Origin: DATAFT01 sp035544635
Lineage (GTDB): Bacteria > Acidobacteriota > Thermoanaerobaculia > Multivoradales > Multivoraceae
Length of the DNA: 14,221 nucleotides
Assembly: GCA_035544635.1 (NCBI GenBank)
Contig: DATKDQ010000385.1
Coordinates: forward strand, 1 to 14,221
Direction of reading: 5' to 3'
This document shows, piece by piece, positions 5,646-12,820 of the stretch. Position 1 is the stretch's first letter, and each line of letters opens with the position of its first letter. The notes beneath the pieces were generated by a model. That model was not told the DNA's origin and made no database searches. It worked only from the letters and a program-made list of their open reading frames with translations. Made by a program: the position numbers and the translations under genes.

Positions 5646-7652
5646 ATGAGAGTGACAGGTCTGCCTCGGCTCGCCGTCGCCGCTTTGCTCGCCATCCTTC
5701 TCGCCGCGCTGCCCGCGGGGGCCGCCACTCATCCCCTGGACGCGCTCGATGCCGCCGAGATCGCCGCCGCGGCCGCGCTCCTGCGCGCCGCCGGTCACGC
5801 CGGCGATGCCACCGTGTTCCACACCATCTCGCTCGAGGAGCCGCCGAAGGAGGCGGTGCTCGCGTGGAAGGAGGGCGAGCCGATCTCGCGGGCCGCCGCA
5901 CTGACGGTCCGGGACCGCGGCGCCACCTACGAAGCGGTGGTCGACCTCACCGCGCGGAGGGTGGTCTCGTTCGACCAGGTGCCCGGGGCGCAGCCGATGA
6001 TCGTGCTGCCCGAGCTGCTCGCCGCGCAGGAGATCGCGCTCGCCGACCCGCGCATGCAGGAGGGCCTGCGCCAGCGCGGAGTCATCGATCTCACCCAGCT
6101 CTTCTGCGCGCCGCGGACGGCGGGCAACTTCGGCCGGCTGGAGGAGCGCGAGCGCCGCATCGTCAAGGTCGACTGCTTCGACATCCGCGGCGTCACCACC
6201 AACGTCTTCGCCACCCCGATCGAGGGCCTGTTCGCCACCGTCGATCTCGACTCGCGCCAGGTGGTCGAGGTGACCGACCTCGGCGTCGTGCCCATTCCTC
6301 CCGGCGAGCACGACTTCGATCCCGCCACGCTCGGCCGGCTCCGCGACGCGAAGCCGGTGGTCCAGATCGCGCCGCTCGGCTCGAACGTCGAGATCGACGG
6401 CTCGATGGTGCGCTGGCAGAGCTGGTCGTTTCATCTGCGGTGGGACATGCGGGCGGGCGCCGTGGTGTCGCTCGTGACCTACCATGACCAGGGAAGGCCG
6501 CGCTCGATCCTCTATCAGGGCTCACTCTCCGAGATCTTCGTGCCCTACCAGGACCCGACGGTCGGGTGGTACTTCCGCAACTACATGGACGAGGGCGAGT
6601 ACGGGATCGGGACCACGGTGTCGCCGCTCCAGCGCGGCAGCGACTGCCCGGCCGACGCGGCCTACCTGCCGGTGGTCATGGGCAACGCCGCGGGCGGCGC
6701 CGACACCCTCGAGGACCGGGTGTGCGTGTTCGAGCGCGCCCTCGCGCAGCCGGTGTGGCGCCACTTCGACATCGTCACCGAGGCGCTCGAGAGCCGGCCG
6801 GGGACCGAGCTCGTGGTGCGGGCGATCGCGACCGTCGGCAACTACGATTACGCCTTCGACTGGGTCCTCGACACCGGCGGCGCGATCACCTTCCGCGGCG
6901 GCGCCACCGGGATCGACGGGGTCAAGGGCGTGCGCGCCACAAGCCTCGCCGATCCGAGCGCCGCGGAGGACACGGCATGGGGCGCGCTGATCGCGCCGGG
7001 CCGCGTCGGTATCAACCACGATCACTTCTTCTCGATCCGCCTCGACTTCGACGTCGACGGACCGAAGAACCGCTTCGTGCGCGACGTCATCGCGGCGCAG
7101 CGCATGCCCGAGACCAGCCCGCGCCGCAGCCTGTGGCACATGCACTCCGAGGTGGCGAAGACCGAGACCGAGGCGCAGTACCGGCTCAGCTACGAACAGC
7201 CTGCGATGTGGCGCGTCGAGAGCTCCGAAGCCACCAACGCGCTCGGCTATCCCTCGAGCTACATGCTCCATGCCGAGGGCAACGCGCTGCCGCTGGTGGA
7301 CGAGGACGATGCACCGCTCGCGCGCGCCCGGTTCGCGACGCGGCACCTGTGGGTGACGCCCTACGCGCCCGACGAGCGTTGGGCCGCCGGCGACTACCCG
7401 AATCAGTCCGAGCCCGGGCAGGGACTTCCGGCGTGGACCGCGCAGGGCCGCTCGGTGGAGGACACCGATATCGTGCTGTGGTACACGCTCGGCTTCCACC
7501 ACATGCCCTCGGCCGAGGACTGGCCGGTCTACAACCTCGGCTGGCACAGTCTGACGCTCAAGCCCTACAACTTCTTCGATCGCAACCCGGCGCTCGACGT
7601 GGCGCCGGTTGCGGAGCCGGCGGCGCAGCCGTCATCGGGCGGAAGCGGTTGA
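5646..7652 (+). CDS. secreted copper/topaquinone primary amine oxidase
   Basis: This 668-aa enzyme oxidises primary amines to aldehydes, releasing NH3 and H2O2. Residues 1-27 are a signal peptide (basic start, Leu/Ala core, AGAA-T cleavage), placing it in the periplasm or outside. Every expected catalytic feature is visible: Y400 in VGNYDYAF (397-404), the precursor of the self-made topaquinone cofactor; the catalytic base D315 in YMDEGEYG (313-320); copper ligands H458 and H460 in NHDHFF and H619 in HHMPSAEDWPVYN (618-630); and C334/C360 in position for the conserved disulfide. The C-terminus has the usual FFDRNPALDV (643-652), then a short Gly/Ser-rich tail. Two N-terminal N2/N3-type domains occupy about 50-230. 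GGAGG lies five bases before the ATG. Length and motifs indicate a complete gene. The substrate (tyramine, phenethylamine, histamine or other) is not determinable. Confidence 0.95.
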   Translation: MRVTGLPRLAVAALLAILLAALPAGAATHPLDALDAAEIAAAAALLRAAGHAGDATVFHTISLEEPPKEAVLAWKEGEPISRAAALTVRDRGATYEAVVDLTARRVVSFDQVPGAQPMIVLPELLAAQEIALADPRMQEGLRQRGVIDLTQLFCAPRTAGNFGRLEERERRIVKVDCFDIRGVTTNVFATPIEGLFATVDLDSRQVVEVTDLGVVPIPPGEHDFDPATLGRLRDAKPVVQIAPLGSNVEIDGSMVRWQSWSFHLRWDMRAGAVVSLVTYHDQGRPRSILYQGSLSEIFVPYQDPTVGWYFRNYMDEGEYGIGTTVSPLQRGSDCPADAAYLPVVMGNAAGGADTLEDRVCVFERALAQPVWRHFDIVTEALESRPGTELVVRAIATVGNYDYAFDWVLDTGGAITFRGGATGIDGVKGVRATSLADPSAAEDTAWGALIAPGRVGINHDHFFSIRLDFDVDGPKNRFVRDVIAAQRMPETSPRRSLWHMHSEVAKTETEAQYRLSYEQPAMWRVESSEATNALGYPSSYMLHAEGNALPLVDEDDAPLARARFATRHLWVTPYAPDERWAAGDYPNQSEPGQGLPAWTAQGRSVEDTDIVLWYTLGFHHMPSAEDWPVYNLGWHSLTLKPYNFFDRNPALDVAPVAEPAAQPSSGGSG

Positions 7653-7670
7653 GACCCGACCCACGCCGGC

Positions 7671-7701
7671 GGTAGGCGGTAGCGGTAGGAGGTAGGGGTA
7701 G
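7671..7701 (+). repeat. GGTAG short repeat tract with 13-nt period
   Basis: Five GGTAG units begin at 7671, 7678, 7684, 7691 and 7697, with alternating 7- and 6-base spacing. The tract lies in the 3' untranslated part of the amine oxidase transcript, directly before a hairpin. Its many GG runs could allow a two-layer G-quadruplex. Its function is unknown. Confidence 0.6.
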
Positions 7702-7730
7702 GGGAGCAGCCTGCGGCTCCCGTGCTCCCC
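7701..7730. terminator. hairpin between convergent amine oxidase and monooxygenase genes
   Basis: Arms GGGGAGCA (7701-7708) and TGCTCCCC (7723-7730) pair perfectly around 14 bases. A shorter alternative stem pairs GGGAGC (7702-7707) with GCTCCC (7716-7721). The position between two converging genes suggests a bidirectional terminator. T-tracts are absent apart from a short TGGTTCCTCT after it on the plus strand. Confidence 0.5.
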
Positions 7731-7739
7731 TGGTTCCTC

Positions 7740-8951
7740 TCAGAGCTGGCGCACGTCCGTCTCGAGACCCAGCCGCAGGCGCCCGAGCAGCTCGAGCGAC
7801 CGATCGGCGACCACCAGGTGCTGCGTGATCACGTGCACGTCGCGGAACGCCTTCTGCAGGAAGCTGGCCTCGTAGACCGAGGTGCCGCCGCCGGCGTGAT
7901 AGAGCAGGTCGACGGCGGCGGCGCAGCGGTGCGCGGCGTGGGTCGCCGCGAGGCGCAGGCGCGCGCGCTCGACGATCGAGAGCGCGGCCCCGCTGGTCGC
8001 GGTGGCCCAGGCCGCCGCGGTGGCGTCGAAAAAGAAGGCGCGCGACGCGCTGATCGCCGCCTCCGCCTCGGCGACCTGTCGCTGGACGACGGCGCGCTCG
8101 GCCGCCGTGCGCCGGCTCCCGGTCGGCACCTTCTCCGCCGCGAGCGCGAGGAACTCCTCGAGAGCCCGCCGTGCGATTCCGAGCGGCACCGCGGCCACTC
8201 CCAGCGCGAGCAGGCTCCACACGTTGAACCGGTAGAGCGGTCCGCCCTCGCGCGGCTCCTCGTCCAGCGACGCCCACCGTCCCTGCGGCACCCGCACCCC
8301 CTCGACGCGGAACGAGCTCGAGCCGGTGCCGCGCATGCCCGAGGTGTGCCAGTCGTCGGCGATGTCGACCTCGTTGCGCCGGAAGAAAACGAGCCTCGTG
8401 TCCGGTCCGGGTGGCGGGCCGTCGCGTTCGAGCTCGCCCCCGTCCGCAGCGGGGCCGGACATGGAGGACCTCTCCCCAGCAGGGAACACCGTCCCGCCCA
8501 CGACCCAGTCGGCGACGTGGATGCCGCTGCCCCATCGCCAGGCGCCGGTGACCCGCACGCCTCCTTCGGAGACCGGAGTCGCGCGGCCCACCGGCGCGAT
8601 CGCGCCGACCGTGATCGCCGACGGGTTTCGGCCGTAGATCTCCTGCGCCCAACCGGAGGGCAGGCGCGCTGCGAGGATGCCGGTGGTGGCGCCGATCATG
8701 GCGCACCACGCGGCCGCGCTGTCGGCCGTGGCGAGCGCCTCGATGGTCTCGAGCAGCTCGGGCAGCGGCGCCTCGGCGCCGCCCAGGCTGCGCGGGACGC
8801 CCATGCGGAAGATGCCCGCCTCCGCCATGCGCTGGGCGACGTCGCGCGGCAGGCGCCGAGCGCGCTCCGCCTCGTCCGCGCGCTCGCGCAGGAGCGGAAG
8901 GAGCCGGCGCACCGCCTCCGGTCTGGTGATCGGGCTCTGGACGGTGGTCAC
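7740..8951 (-). CDS. flavin-dependent monooxygenase of the acyl-CoA dehydrogenase fold (HsaA/DszC-like)
   Basis: This is a 403-aa protein with the three-domain acyl-CoA dehydrogenase fold. The N-terminal helical domain includes ERARRLPRDVAQRMAEAGIFRMGVPRSLGG (29-58), the middle beta-domain has GAWRWGSGIHVADWVVGG (136-153) and WHTSGMRGTGSSSFRVEGVRVP (201-222), and the C-terminal helices end in YHAGGGTSVYEASFLQKAFRDVHVITQH (351-378). The RDVH...QH ending and SG-HADW-like strand are typical of class D two-component monooxygenases (HsaA, DszC, HpaB-like), which use reduced FMN/FAD from a partner reductase to hydroxylate aromatic or S/N compounds; a true acyl-CoA dehydrogenase is less likely. No reductase gene is in view. 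An extra loop at about 160-184 interrupts the beta-domain. The start is GTG, with GGAAGGGG (complement of 8960-8967) eight bases upstream. The substrate is unknown. Confidence 0.85.
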   Translation of the reverse strand: MTTVQSPITRPEAVRRLLPLLRERADEAERARRLPRDVAQRMAEAGIFRMGVPRSLGGAEAPLPELLETIEALATADSAAAWCAMIGATTGILAARLPSGWAQEIYGRNPSAITVGAIAPVGRATPVSEGGVRVTGAWRWGSGIHVADWVVGGTVFPAGERSSMSGPAADGGELERDGPPPGPDTRLVFFRRNEVDIADDWHTSGMRGTGSSSFRVEGVRVPQGRWASLDEEPREGGPLYRFNVWSLLALGVAAVPLGIARRALEEFLALAAEKVPTGSRRTAAERAVVQRQVAEAEAAISASRAFFFDATAAAWATATSGAALSIVERARLRLAATHAAHRCAAAVDLLYHAGGGTSVYEASFLQKAFRDVHVITQHLVVADRSLELLGRLRLGLETDVRQL

Positions 8952-8991
8952 GGCGGTTGCCCCTTCCAGGCGGCGGTCGGCTCCGCCGCCT

Positions 8992-9005
8992 CGATCGCGC
9001 GATCG
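8992..9005. promoter_or_regulatory. 14-bp perfect palindrome in the divergent promoter region
   Basis: CGATCGCGCGATCG is a perfect palindrome 40 bases upstream of the monooxygenase start. It could be an operator in the 248-base region between this gene and the divergent PDH operon. Such words are fairly easy to form in GC-rich DNA rich in CG and GATC, so it is tentative. On the minus strand, TATCAT (complement of 9057-9062) could be a -10 for the monooxygenase. Confidence 0.3.
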
Positions 9006-9147
9006 CGCGGCAGCCCCGCAGCGGTCCCGTGACCGGTCGAGGCGGGGGACGCGCCGATGATAATCCAGGCGCTCCTCGTCGGCTCGCGCGCGGCCGCGCC
9101 GGCGCAGTCGGTCGGTTCGAGCCGATACCCGGCTCGCTGAGGGAGGC

Positions 9148-9155
9148 TATGATGG
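9148..9155 (+). promoter_or_regulatory. -10-like element upstream of the PDH operon
   Basis: TATGATGG contains TATGAT, a 5/6 match to TATAAT, and ends 44 bases before the chosen pdhA ATG (9200). It overlaps two in-frame ATGs (9149 and 9152). If it is the -10, transcription would begin after those codons, which supports the start at 9200. Confidence 0.4.
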
Positions 9156-9187
9156 GCGGGTTCTCGAGCCCGCCTCCACGACCGGGT

Positions 9188-9193
9188 AGGAAG
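9188..9193 (+). promoter_or_regulatory. ribosome binding site deciding the pdhA start
   Basis: AGGAAG is followed by six bases and ATG 9200. Upstream ATGs at 9149 and 9152 lie two and five bases from GGGAGG (9141-9146) and would add a low-complexity N-terminus; ATG 9206 is also possible. Confidence 0.55.
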
Positions 9194-9199
9194 CCGACG

Positions 9200-10258
9200 A
9201 TGGCCATGACCGAGACCCAAGACCGGATCGCTCCGCGCTCCGACCTCTCCGGCACCGAGCTCCAGGACCTGCTGCGCCGCATGATCGCGGCGCGAACGTT
9301 CTCGAGCCGCTGCTTCTCGCTCCAGCGCCAGGGCCGCATCGGCACCATGGCTCCGATCGACGGAGCCGAGGCGCTGGTGGTGGGCGCGGCCGCCGCGCTC
9401 GACCCCGCCAGGGACTGGGTGCTGCCGCAGTACCGCGAGCTCCACGGCCTCCTGCGCTTCGGCGAGGAGGTGCTCGAGACCACCATCCGCTACCTGCGCG
9501 GCGACCCCGCCGGCGGCCACTTTCCCGCACCGATCCGGATCTGGCCCCCGCAGATCGCGCTCGCGGCGCAGATCCCCCAGGCCGTCGGGCTCGCCTGGGG
9601 CATGAAGCTGCGGCGCGAGGAGGGCGTCGTCCTCACCTTCTTCGGCGACGGCGCCACCTCGGAGGGCGACTTCTACGAAGGTGGCAACTTCGCGGGGGTG
9701 CTGCGGGCGCCGGTCGTCCTGCTGTGCAACAACAACGCGTGGGCGATCTCTACCCCGGTACGCCTGCAGACCGCGGCGGAGAGCTTCGCCGCCAAGGCGG
9801 CGGCATTCGGGATCCCGGGCGAGCTGGTCGACGGGCGGGACGTGCTCGCGGTCCGCGACGCCGTGGCGCGTGCCCGCGAACGGGCCGTCGCCGGCGACGG
9901 GCCGACGCTGATCGAGGCCAGGGCCTACCGGCTCGGTCCGCACACGACGGCGGACGACCCCAGCCGCTACGTGCCGCCGGGCGAGCTCGAGGCCGCGCGC
10001 CAGCGTGATCCGATCGATCTCTTCCGGCGCGAGCTCGAGGCGGCCGGTGTGTGGAACGCGGGCCTCGAGGAGGAGGCGAAGCGCGATGCCGACGCGCGCT
10101 TCGATCGCGCTCTCGCCGCGGCCGAGGCGGTGGCGATCGAGCCCGACTCGCTCTTCGAGCACGTCTACGCGAGCCCCACCGCGCGCATGGAGCGCCAGCG
10201 GCGCCAGCTCCTCGACGGACTCGGCGATCGCGGCGCAGGCGGCGAGGAGCGGCGCTGA
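9200..10258 (+). CDS. pdhA: pyruvate dehydrogenase E1 component, alpha subunit
   Basis: This 352-aa protein is the thiamine diphosphate-binding half of the E1 heterotetramer that decarboxylates pyruvate and acetylates the E2 lipoyl group. The opening RMIAARTFSSRCFSLQRQGRIG (27-48) and IRIWPPQIALAAQIPQAVG (112-130) closely follow Bacillus-type PdhA. The ThDP/Mg motif runs from GDGATSEGDFYEGGNFAG (149-166) to NNNAWAIST (177-185). The loop GPHTTADDPSRY (246-257) is the active-site loop that is phosphorylated in mitochondrial homologues, with H248 conserved. Branched-chain 2-oxoacid dehydrogenase E1alpha is the main alternative, but the similarity recalled to Firmicutes PdhA favours pyruvate. It heads a four-gene operon and is followed by E1beta after three bases. 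Confidence 0.9.
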   Translation: MAMTETQDRIAPRSDLSGTELQDLLRRMIAARTFSSRCFSLQRQGRIGTMAPIDGAEALVVGAAAALDPARDWVLPQYRELHGLLRFGEEVLETTIRYLRGDPAGGHFPAPIRIWPPQIALAAQIPQAVGLAWGMKLRREEGVVLTFFGDGATSEGDFYEGGNFAGVLRAPVVLLCNNNAWAISTPVRLQTAAESFAAKAAAFGIPGELVDGRDVLAVRDAVARARERAVAGDGPTLIEARAYRLGPHTTADDPSRYVPPGELEAARQRDPIDLFRRELEAAGVWNAGLEEEAKRDADARFDRALAAAEAVAIEPDSLFEHVYASPTARMERQRRQLLDGLGDRGAGGEERR

Positions 10259-10261
10259 GCG

Positions 10262-11236
10262 ATGCCGGTCATGAACATGGTGCAGGCGATCAACGCCACG
10301 CTCCACGAGGAGATGGCGCGTGACGACCGCGTCGTCGTCTTCGGCCAGGACGTGGCGGTGAACGGCGGCGTCTTCCGGGCCACCGAGGGGCTCTACGATC
10401 GCTTCGGCGGCGAGCGCGTGGTCGACACGCCGCTCGCGGAGGCGGCGATCGTCGGCGCGGGCGTGGGCCTCGGTGTCGCCGGCATGGTGCCGGTGGCCGA
10501 GATCCAGTTTCTCGGGTTCGCGTACCAGGCGTTCCATCAGATCGTGGGGCAGATGGCGCGCCTGCGCTACCGCTCGAGCGGGCGGTTGACCGTGCCCATC
10601 GTGGTGCGCGCGCCGTTCGGCGGGGGCGTGCGTACGCCCGAGCTGCACTCCGACTCGATCGAGGCGCAGCTCGCGAACTGCCCGGGATTGAAGATCGCGA
10701 TGCCGTCGAGCGCCGCCGATGCCAAGGGGCTGCTCGCCGCCGCGATCCGAGATCCCGATCCGGTGCTCTTTCTGGAGCCGCTGCGCGGCTACCGCGCGAT
10801 CCGCGACCAGGTGCCCGAGGGCGAGCACCTGGTGCCGTTCGGCGAGGCGCGCACCGTGCGTGGCGGCGACGACGTGGTGATCGTCGCATGGAGCTACATG
10901 GTCGAGATCGCGCGCCGGGCTTCGGTCGAGCTCGAGCAGGAGGGGATCGCTGCCCGCGTCCTCGACCTGCGCACCATCGTCCCGCTCGACACCGGCGCGA
11001 TCCGCGAGGCGGTCGAAGCCTGCGGCCGCGCCGTCGTCGTTCAGGAGGCGCCCGAGACCGCGGGCTTCGCGTCCGAAGTGATCGCCACCATCAACGACGA
11101 GGCCTTCTACTCGCTCGAGGCGCCAGTCGCACGGGTGTCGGGCTGGGACGTGCCCTACCCGGTCGGGCTGCTCGAGGACTACCACGTGCCGAACGTCGAG
11201 CGCGTGGTCGCCGCGGTCCGGCGGGCGCTCCAGTGA
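10262..11236 (+). CDS. pdhB: pyruvate dehydrogenase E1 component, beta subunit
   Basis: This 324-aa protein is the second half of the E1 active site. MNMVQAINATLHEEMARDDRVVVFGQDVAVNGGVFRATEGL (4-44) is the family start, with VVDTPLAEAAIVGAGVGLG (53-71) containing E60, the conserved Glu that activates thiamine diphosphate. IQFLGFAYQAFHQIVGQMARLRYRSSG and PFGGGVRTPELHSDSIEA (118-135, with H129 of the active site) follow. The C-terminal transketolase-like domain has ARVLDLRTIVPLD and AVVVQEAPETAGFASEV. Length and motifs are complete and match Bacillus-type PdhB. It starts three bases after the pdhA stop; a GAGGAG (10244-10249) inside the end of pdhA is 12 bases from the ATG, so translation is probably coupled. 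Confidence 0.93.
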   Translation: MPVMNMVQAINATLHEEMARDDRVVVFGQDVAVNGGVFRATEGLYDRFGGERVVDTPLAEAAIVGAGVGLGVAGMVPVAEIQFLGFAYQAFHQIVGQMARLRYRSSGRLTVPIVVRAPFGGGVRTPELHSDSIEAQLANCPGLKIAMPSSAADAKGLLAAAIRDPDPVLFLEPLRGYRAIRDQVPEGEHLVPFGEARTVRGGDDVVIVAWSYMVEIARRASVELEQEGIAARVLDLRTIVPLDTGAIREAVEACGRAVVVQEAPETAGFASEVIATINDEAFYSLEAPVARVSGWDVPYPVGLLEDYHVPNVERVVAAVRRALQ

Positions 11237-11303
11237 TGCCGGCTCTCTCCTCGGGCCCCGCGGCGCAGCGGCTGGCCTCCGCTGCTTGCCCGACGGCGAT
11301 CCT

Positions 11304-12707
11304 ATGATCGAGTTCCGGCTGCCGGACGTCGGCGAGGGTCTCGAGGAAGCCGAGGTCATCCGCTGGCTGGTCGAGCCCGGCGAGCACGTCGCGCGCGATC
11401 AACCGATCGTCGAGATCCAGACCGACAAGGCGCTGGTGGAGATCCCGGCGCCGGCCGCCGGCACCGTCACGCGGCACGGCGCCGAGGCGGGCGCGATCAT
11501 CAAGGTGGGCCACCTTCTGTTCGTGCTCGAGGCCGATGCCGGCGAGGTGGGGGAGGGGGAGGCCGGCCTCGACGTTCGGATCGAGGACCGCGAGGCCGAG
11601 GAGCGGGGGCGCCAGGAGGCGGCCTGGGCGATCGGTGGGGCGCCTCCCGAAGGCCCCCACCGCATCCGGCCGCGGGCGGCGCCGGCCGTGCGCAGGCTCG
11701 CGACCGAGCTGGGCATCGAGCTCACGGCGATCCAGGGCACCGGTCCCGGCGGCCGGGTGGTGGCCGAGGATGTTCGCCGCACGGCGGAGGGGACCGCGCC
11801 CGCCGCGGAGGCGCCGGTGGCCGACGAGCTGGCGCCGCGCCGGGCGGCGGCCGAGGCTGCGCGCACCGAGGCGGCGTCCCCCGGGGGCGAGTCGGCGCGT
11901 ACGCTCGGCCAGGGCCCGCCCGGCCGGCTTCCGATCGCCGGCGTGCGGCGCGTGATCGCGCAGACGATGACCCGGGCGTGGACGACGATCCCGCACATCC
12001 ACGGGCACGACGAGATCGACGCCCTGCCTCTGGTCGACGCCGTGCGCGGGCTGCGCCGGCGCGTCGCCCAGCGCGACGCGAGTGACGGTTTCGCCTCCCG
12101 CGGTCGGCCCTCACCGGGCGATCCCGATCCAGCGCCCGAGGGCGCCGGATCGGCCGCCCGCGAGCGGGCCGAGCTGCTTACTCTGTCGGTCTTCTTCGTG
12201 ATGGCGGCGGCGCGCGCGCTGCGGCGCTTCCCGCTGGTGAACGCGTCGATCGACCTCGAGAACCACCAGATCGTGATCCACGAGGAGGTCAACGTCGGGC
12301 TCGCGGTGGCCACACCGGTGGGGCTCATCGTGCCGGTGGTGCGCGGCGCGGATGAGCTCGGGCTGCACCAGCTGGCGGCCGAGATCGACCGCCTGGCGAG
12401 AGCCGCGCGCGAGCGCAAGGTCACCCCTGACGAGTTGCGGGGCGGCACCTTCACCGTCACCAACTTCGGCAGCCTCGGCGGACGCTTCGCGAGCCCGATC
12501 ATCCGCCCACCCGAGGTCGGGATCCTCGGCTTCGGCGCGATCCGCGAACGGCCCTGGGTCGTCGGCGGGAGGATCGAGCCGCGTCCGGTGCTGCCGATGT
12601 CCTTCGGCGCCGATCACCGTCTGATCGACGGCGATCTCTCGGTCGCGTTCCAGGAGCACGTACGCGCGCTCCTCTCGGATCCGGTGCATCTTCTGCTTGG
12701 CGAGTAG
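11304..12707 (+). CDS. pdhC: dihydrolipoamide acetyltransferase, E2 core of the PDH complex
   Basis: This 467-aa E2 passes the acyl group from E1 to CoA. One lipoyl domain spans 1-76 with the lipoylated lysine K42 in QTDKALVE. After a linker, a peripheral subunit-binding domain (about 121-158) has RPRAAPAVRRLATELGIEL and GTGPGGRVVAEDV and docks E1/E3. The catalytic domain runs from about 207 to the end, with VRRVIAQTMTRAW (214-226), TVTNFGSLGGRFASPII (384-400) and DHRLIDGD (437-444), in which H438 and D442 are the catalytic pair. About 25-30 extra residues (roughly 258-288, rich in Gly, Pro, Asp, Arg) interrupt the catalytic domain before LLTLSVFFVMAAARAL. ATG 11304 starts exactly at the conserved lipoyl domain although no good ribosome site is visible; TTG 11286 would add six residues. 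It lies 67 bases after pdhB. Confidence 0.93.
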   Translation: MIEFRLPDVGEGLEEAEVIRWLVEPGEHVARDQPIVEIQTDKALVEIPAPAAGTVTRHGAEAGAIIKVGHLLFVLEADAGEVGEGEAGLDVRIEDREAEERGRQEAAWAIGGAPPEGPHRIRPRAAPAVRRLATELGIELTAIQGTGPGGRVVAEDVRRTAEGTAPAAEAPVADELAPRRAAAEAARTEAASPGGESARTLGQGPPGRLPIAGVRRVIAQTMTRAWTTIPHIHGHDEIDALPLVDAVRGLRRRVAQRDASDGFASRGRPSPGDPDPAPEGAGSAARERAELLTLSVFFVMAAARALRRFPLVNASIDLENHQIVIHEEVNVGLAVATPVGLIVPVVRGADELGLHQLAAEIDRLARAARERKVTPDELRGGTFTVTNFGSLGGRFASPIIRPPEVGILGFGAIRERPWVVGGRIEPRPVLPMSFGADHRLIDGDLSVAFQEHVRALLSDPVHLLLGE

Positions 12708-12820
12708 GTGAGACGGAGGCTGGTGTCGGTCGGGGCGGGACCCGTGCCCGTTCGCCGCATGCCGTCGACCTCCAGGACTTAGGGACGGACGCCCGCGGGT
12801 GGCGTTCAGAGGATCGAGCG

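Noticed and set aside
7671..7730. Repeat tract considered as a CRISPR-like or mobile element end
   Set aside because: The units are five bases with no spacers, and there are no cas or transposase genes nearby.
8957..9199. N-terminal extension of pdhA from earlier start codons
   Set aside because: The extension is Arg/Gly/Pro-rich, unlike any E1alpha N-terminus, and overlaps the likely promoter. A good ribosome site precedes 9200.
8948..11359. 803-codon minus-strand open frame opposite pdhA and pdhB
   Set aside because: It is the mirror of two well-conserved PDH genes. Long antisense frames are normal at this GC content, and its sequence has no domain signature.
12708..12820. Gap between the E2 and E3 genes considered as a terminator or promoter
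   Set aside because: Only short, weak GC stems are present and no promoter-like hexamers. Nothing separates the E3 gene from the operon convincingly.
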